DNA from: Acidobacteriaceae bacterium | GTDB taxonomy: Bacteria > Acidobacteriota > Terriglobia > Bryobacterales > Bryobacteraceae | Direction: 5' to 3' | DNA: 64,000 bases | NCBI GenBank assembly: GCA_019240475.1 | Contig: JAFAYI010000036.1 | Location: 1 to 64,000 of the forward strand | Shown here: in pieces, positions 60,074 to 64,000 of the stretch | Layout of the letters: each line of letters opens with the position of its first letter | Position numbering within the stretch: position 1 is the first letter of the stretch | The notes under the pieces: generated by a model | Told to the model about the DNA's origin: nothing | Databases searched by the model: none | What the model saw: the letters and a program-made list of their open reading frames with translations, nothing else | Translations under genes and position numbers: made by a program

Positions 60074-61261
60074 ATGAGCAACTTCTATGAGCGCGCAGCC
60101 AAGCTCGGCCACTCGCGGGAACTGTTAGAGAAAGGAGTCGCAATTCAATCCCGGATCGTTGTCGAGAACGTCGAGCAGCTACGCGAGTTGCTCGATCTCG
60201 GACTCAATAAGGAAGGCCGTGAGAAGCTCGTCGAGGAGATGTTCGAAGGTATCCCGACGCCGCCCGGCGACACCGCCGCCGGACTCCTGAACCGGGTCGA
60301 AAAATACCTGTACGGCAACGCCGAACTATCACACGAGACCCGCAGGCTCATTGAATCCTTGTTTCCGATGACGATCAGCGCCGATTCGAATCCGAATGAG
60401 ACGATCAGCACGAAGTACTTATTGACCAGCCCAGATTCGGTTTACGTCAAGAACTGGGGAACCCTCACGCTCGCTGATGGCGGATGCCTGATCGCGAACA
60501 GCAAGGGCGTCCAAATTACTATCGAGAAGTTGATCCGAACGGGCAAGGCGCCGCAGCCCTACTCCGATATCAATATTCTCGGCACGACCGGAGCCGCTGG
60601 CGCTACCGGAGGTACAGGCGGTACGGGGGGGCAGGGCGACAAAGGCAAGGATGGTTATTGCTCGAGCGGGGGCATTGCCGGTCCCGGTGGGGAGAATGGC
60701 AAGACAGGCGGACAAGGAATTGTCGGCGGAACTGGCGGTACCGGTTCGGACGGGTCGCCGAGTCAACTCGCTACCATCGAGATCTTTTCATTTGGGAGCA
60801 CAGGAACCATTTCGGTCGCTACACGCTCCGGCACTGGCGGGGCAGGCGGGAAGGGCGGCACTGGCGGACGAGGCGGAACGGGCGGCAAGGGCGGCAATGG
60901 CGTCACGTGCGCGTGCACCGGAAATGGGGCGGGAAGTGGAGCGCGCGGCGGAACTGGCGGCACGGGAGGCAGGGGCGGGCAAGGCGGCAATGCGGTCGCG
61001 GCGGCCGCCAACGTAGTCATCCGAGTGCCCGCTCAGAACATCTCGCAAATCTTTCCGCTGTCCGCTCCTGTTCCACCGGGAAGCGGTGGTCCGGCTGGCG
61101 TGGCGGGGGCCGGGGGTCCTGGCGGTGGCGGCGGCAGCGGAGGCAAATACAACGGCAATGCCTCAGGCGGCTCAACCGGCGCGGGCGGGGTGACGGGCAC
61201 GGGCGGTACCGGCGGAACTCAGTCCGGCGCGGCTGCCAAGATCAACATCGAACCGCTCTGA
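60074..61261 (+). CDS. Glycine-rich collagen/PGRS-like protein 2
   Basis: A 395-residue protein. A helical N-terminus of about 95 residues (RELLEKGVAIQSRIVVENVEQ) is followed by strands (VKNWGTLTLADGGCLIANS, VQITIEKLIRTG) and then Gly/Thr/Ala/Asn repeats (GATGGTGGTGGQGDKGKDG, from about residue 180 to the end) with a few Cys. AAGGAG precedes the ATG. The N-terminal domain differs from that of the preceding gene, but the change from strand-rich to Gly-rich sequence is the same. The + strand operon ends here; the next gene is convergent. Confidence 0.82.
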   Translation: MSNFYERAAKLGHSRELLEKGVAIQSRIVVENVEQLRELLDLGLNKEGREKLVEEMFEGIPTPPGDTAAGLLNRVEKYLYGNAELSHETRRLIESLFPMTISADSNPNETISTKYLLTSPDSVYVKNWGTLTLADGGCLIANSKGVQITIEKLIRTGKAPQPYSDINILGTTGAAGATGGTGGTGGQGDKGKDGYCSSGGIAGPGGENGKTGGQGIVGGTGGTGSDGSPSQLATIEIFSFGSTGTISVATRSGTGGAGGKGGTGGRGGTGGKGGNGVTCACTGNGAGSGARGGTGGTGGRGGQGGNAVAAAANVVIRVPAQNISQIFPLSAPVPPGSGGPAGVAGAGGPGGGGGSGGKYNGNASGGSTGAGGVTGTGGTGGTQSGAAAKINIEPL

Positions 61262-61288
61262 CGCGGGCCCCGATTCCGTCTACAGCCA

Positions 61289-61313
61289 CCCGCGGCACTC
61301 GCTTGCTCGCGGG
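61289..61313. terminator. GC-rich hairpin between convergent genes
   Basis: CCCGCG (61289-61294) and CGCGGG (61308-61313) form a 6-bp stem with a 13-nt loop, just inside the 53-bp gap between the stops of the operon and of the C45 gene. It could end transcription from both sides, though no T-run is present. Confidence 0.3.
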
Positions 61314-61314
61314 A

Positions 61315-64000
61315 TTACGGCTCGGCGTCGTCTGAAAAAACGCTCCCATCGTGAAGCACAATCGCGGTTCTTTCGCCGGTCGGCGCTATCGACCGCGCCG
61401 TTTCGAGCGGCGAGTTGCCCGCATATATCAGCACCATGTGTCTTTCGTCCAATGGGTTCTTGGTGGAATAGATCAAGGCGTCGCGCTCGGAAGCGTAGGT
61501 TCGCCCATCGATCCTAAATTCAGCGCCTTCGTAGTGAAGGCCGATTCTGTTGGCCCAGGCTGCCAGCGCGGAATTGTCCTCCGGGCGTCCGATAAAAATC
61601 ACGTTCTTGTCCGCAAGCAGCGCGTCGGATGCTTCGAAATCTTTATAGATCGGCGCCTCTGCTAGATTGTGCTCGCGATACTTTGCCTGCAGTTGCTCGG
61701 CGACATAGCGGTTCGTGCCTGCTTCCCGCGCCGTTCCGTACACAATAACGCTCGAAGCGAGCCGTCGCGCTATGTCCCCGGGCAGGTATGCCGGTCCCGC
61801 GCCCGGATCGGGCGCTCGATACTTCACCCCCGCCGAATCCAGAAAACTTTGGGCTGTCACCGTCTTGGTTGCATTCGCCGAATAATAGCGGCCCATGAGC
61901 ATCAGGAAGGCGTCATCTCCCATCTTGTGACGTAACGAATCCAGAAACAGAACCCCGGCTGTCTGTTCCAATCGAAACCGGTTTGTCGCATTATCGGCGG
62001 AGAGCTTAAGTCCCCGATACCGAATCCGTTGCACATCCATTGCCTCATTCACATCCGGCGACTGCAGGATACGGTAATACTCGGAGGAGCCTGCCACGAA
62101 CCAGATATCTTCATCCGAAGCGGGCAGCAGCCAGCCTTTCCAGAGTTGGTCTGTTTTATCCTTCCATGTAACCGGTTCGAGTTTATGCGTCTCTTTTTTC
62201 GGTCCAAGCTTTGCTGCAGCCTGGTTCGCGGCCGCTGGCCGCGCCGTGTCGAACACGCGATAGCCGCCCGGAAAAATGCCGTAGTTGGTATCCTTCGGCG
62301 GCGTGATGCTCTCATTCGGGCGTCCGAACTCGGCCCAAACAAGCATATGGTTCGCCATGTCGGCTGTCGCAACCTTTGCGTCGATTGTGGCTGCCGACAC
62401 CAGCGGCGCGCTATCGAATGCTTTGAATCCGAATTGCTCGTCGATCCGTCCTCGAAACGTCTTGTATAAATCCATCCAGGCCAGATCGCGAACTCCGGGC
62501 ACGTACGGAATGTACGAAGGGCGCCCCTGGGGATCGGGATCGAGCTCCAGATTCACCTGTAAGTCTTTTGCGTTGTTATCGCCCCAATAGAACCCCGGTG
62601 TTCCGCCGAACCATTCGTTTTTCGAGCTCCTCCACAGTTTCGTGTGATTTGTTCCGAGTTCGAACATCGCAATCTCGTTATTCTTGCCGTCTCCAATCAT
62701 CCATTCGTTCGTATAAAGGCCGTTGTTGTCGGTCGCCAGTAACTTCACAACCTCATCGATGTTCCCGCCATACTGAATCGCCATGCGCGCGCGAAACGCG
62801 ACCGGCGTTCCGTGTATATTGAACGGCGTCTGATCGATGGTAGTCTCGGTCAACACCACTCCAGCGTCGTTCTGGTACCAATCGGTCCCGCTCTCGATTC
62901 CACCCGGATAACTTTGTATAAGCACTCGATGGCCCTTCTCAGGCTGGATATCGAGCATCACGTTGGTCTGTTCCGAAAGCGTCTGCGGCCACCAGGTGAC
63001 GTGTCCAATGACCATCTTGCCGTCGCGCGTAGCAGGTCCAGTCGCGGCGAAAGCGCTGCAATGGTCCTTCGGTGTGCCCTTTGTCGCGTAATCGGGTGCA
63101 TGCAAATGCGAATCTTCAAGCCCCGTCGGCGTTACTTCCACGGCGGATGCCAGCTCGCCCAGTTCCACCGTCGTATTCGCGGCGACAATGTCTATCAAAT
63201 CGACTTTCCGGCCCAGAAACTTCGCGCCCCCGGCATCCGCGCCATCCGCAATGCCGCGCATCTCTTCCAGAATTTCGCGATCGAATCCGCGCAGAAATAG
63301 CGCATTCGCAGTCGTGCGATACGCATCCCAGCTTTGCTCTTCGGCCTTGCCCGCCAGCAGAATCGCGCAGCGAGTAAGATACTCCGGGATCTCCTTCGCC
63401 ATCAGGTAGCCGTGTTGATAACCGCGCTCGTACGGCTTGCCTTCAATGTGAAGATAGATCCACCCGGCCGCGGGATACCGATACGCCGGTCCAAACGTTT
63501 TCACGGCCGCTGCTGCCGGCCAGCTCGTTTCCGGCGATGCCTCGTCGATCGTTACGCCTTCGAACCAGGCCTTCCCTCCCAGCGCTCCTCCATCGCCGGC
63601 CGTGATCAGGATGTGATCCTCCGGCCGCGTTGCGACGAATTTGAGGGAGAGACGCGTCCAGTCGTGCGTCCCGCCGAGGGACGCCGAATGTACGTCGAAC
63701 GGCATCGATTCCATCCTGAGCGCCGCGCCCGATGCTATCGGAGACCGATCGAGATCTTTCACCGAGAGATCTTCCGTCCGCGCCCAGCCGCTAACTTCGT
63801 AAGTCTTGCCCACCGTCAAACGAATCGCGCTCGATCGCGCGCTCGCGTTCGGACTGCCTGTGCTTGCCTCGGCTCGGAGCGACGGCCGATTGTTATGCCG
63901 CACCCCATCGTCGGTTGCTACCGAGCCGCGCACAGTTGTCCATGCATCGGTCGATTGATCTTGAAATAGAGATGTCGCGGCTTGAAGTCCAACGGCAGCG
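61315..64000 (-). CDS. C45-type acyltransferase/peptidase with added domains (5' end outside window)
   Basis: The frame is open from the window edge through a GTG at 63933 and encodes at least 894 residues. Upstream codons (QAATSLFQDQSTDAW) suggest a mature N-terminus, so the signal peptide lies outside the window. A carbohydrate-binding-like beta-sandwich comes first (LTVGKTYEVSGWARTEDL). The C45/penicillin-V-acylase-like core follows, with the autocatalytic Cys (codon 63058-63060) in DHCSAFAATG and preceding GTPK. After about residue 560 (from 63933) come two further pieces: an M1-peptidase-like helical segment (LFLDSLRHKMGDDAFLML) and a final alpha/beta piece. Probably a secreted Ntn-hydrolase acting on an amide or acyl compound. 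Confidence 0.8.
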   Translation of the reverse strand, partial: AAVGLQAATSLFQDQSTDAWTTVRGSVATDDGVRHNNRPSLRAEASTGSPNASARSSAIRLTVGKTYEVSGWARTEDLSVKDLDRSPIASGAALRMESMPFDVHSASLGGTHDWTRLSLKFVATRPEDHILITAGDGGALGGKAWFEGVTIDEASPETSWPAAAAVKTFGPAYRYPAAGWIYLHIEGKPYERGYQHGYLMAKEIPEYLTRCAILLAGKAEEQSWDAYRTTANALFLRGFDREILEEMRGIADGADAGGAKFLGRKVDLIDIVAANTTVELGELASAVEVTPTGLEDSHLHAPDYATKGTPKDHCSAFAATGPATRDGKMVIGHVTWWPQTLSEQTNVMLDIQPEKGHRVLIQSYPGGIESGTDWYQNDAGVVLTETTIDQTPFNIHGTPVAFRARMAIQYGGNIDEVVKLLATDNNGLYTNEWMIGDGKNNEIAMFELGTNHTKLWRSSKNEWFGGTPGFYWGDNNAKDLQVNLELDPDPQGRPSYIPYVPGVRDLAWMDLYKTFRGRIDEQFGFKAFDSAPLVSAATIDAKVATADMANHMLVWAEFGRPNESITPPKDTNYGIFPGGYRVFDTARPAAANQAAAKLGPKKETHKLEPVTWKDKTDQLWKGWLLPASDEDIWFVAGSSEYYRILQSPDVNEAMDVQRIRYRGLKLSADNATNRFRLEQTAGVLFLDSLRHKMGDDAFLMLMGRYYSANATKTVTAQSFLDSAGVKYRAPDPGAGPAYLPGDIARRLASSVIVYGTAREAGTNRYVAEQLQAKYREHNLAEAPIYKDFEASDALLADKNVIFIGRPEDNSALAAWANRIGLHYEGAEFRIDGRTYASERDALIYSTKNPLDERHMVLIYAGNSPLETARSIAPTGERTAIVLHDGSVFSDDAEP

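Noticed and set aside
59600..61230. CRISPR array or satellite DNA from repeated GGCGGC-type sequence
   Set aside because: The repeats are in frame with Gly-rich coding sequence, vary in length and have no spacer-repeat pattern.
44565..61261. Phage tail-like or type VI secretion (contractile injection) cluster
   Set aside because: The large proteins and tight operon suggested it, but I see no sheath, baseplate wedge, VgrG/spike, AAA ATPase or tube-like sequence.
60484..61335. 283-residue + strand reading rich in Arg and Trp
   Set aside because: It is the shifted-frame shadow of the Gly-rich gene; composition follows from GGN codons read one base off.

Overview
The window looks like a stretch of an Acidobacteriota chromosome, probably of the Solibacter/Bryobacter kind. 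The best marker is a 923-residue FtsX/MacB-type permease of the 'acidobacterial duplicated orphan permease' (ADOP) layout, paired with its own PadR repressor. Two tRNA genes (Phe, Lys), a CCA-adding enzyme and housekeeping-type genes fit a chromosomal location. No insertion sequence, integrase, prophage, rRNA or CRISPR array was seen. All identifications come from reading motifs and translations by eye; no database search was run.

Layout. 0-7.2 kb: a stress or detoxification block with three TetR-family repressors, each next to small oxidoreductases (short-chain dehydrogenases/epimerases, an ABM-type monooxygenase, a VOC protein). Clear palindromic operator candidates lie in the control regions. 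7.8-17.5 kb: PadR-ADOP permease pair, small membrane proteins, a PadR-controlled divergent pair with near-identical inverted operator sites (13385-13491), an alpha/beta hydrolase and a berberine-bridge-type FAD oxidase. 17.9-22.1 kb: tRNA-Phe, a small Cys4 protein, the CCA-adding enzyme, then an ergothioneine pair (EgtB-like, EgtD-like). 22.1-30 kb: UDP-galactopyranose mutase with a glycosyltransferase and a GH1-like glycosidase, a membrane-anchored SDR, tRNA-Lys, a secreted protein of unknown function and a sugar-porter MFS protein. 30.1-33.3 kb: an isoquinoline/xanthine-dehydrogenase-type molybdoenzyme whose large subunit is interrupted by two mutually compensating frameshifts, next to a secreted protein gene that also appears frameshifted.

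33.5-42 kb: a compact class I lanthipeptide cluster. A 73-residue precursor has a leader ending in VVGG and a Cys-rich core (7 Cys, 8 Ser/Thr). It is followed by a full-length LanB dehydratase and a luciferase-like oxidoreductase. These converge on an opposite-strand operon of HlyD-like adaptor, C39-peptidase ABC transporter (LanT) and LanC cyclase. The parts fit one route: dehydration, ring closure, possible reduction of dehydro residues, then leader removal and export at the double glycine.

42-61.3 kb: the least explained part. Nine genes on the + strand (44565-61261) are so tightly packed (gaps of at most 22 bp, several overlaps) that they must be one operon. They encode a short beta-rich protein, a 1055-residue protein resembling DUF6603 proteins, three large proteins I cannot assign (499, 312 and 1416 residues), a protein ending in a FISUMP domain, a two-domain glycosyltransferase with a TPR-like middle, and two glycine-rich collagen-/PGRS-like proteins. 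None has a visible signal peptide. A divergent pair upstream (an unknown beta-rich protein and an endonuclease/exonuclease/phosphatase-fold protein) may belong with it. This operon is the best candidate for an undescribed system, perhaps a self-assembling, possibly glycosylated protein structure, but that role is inference. The window ends inside a large C45-type acyltransferase/peptidase gene on the - strand.
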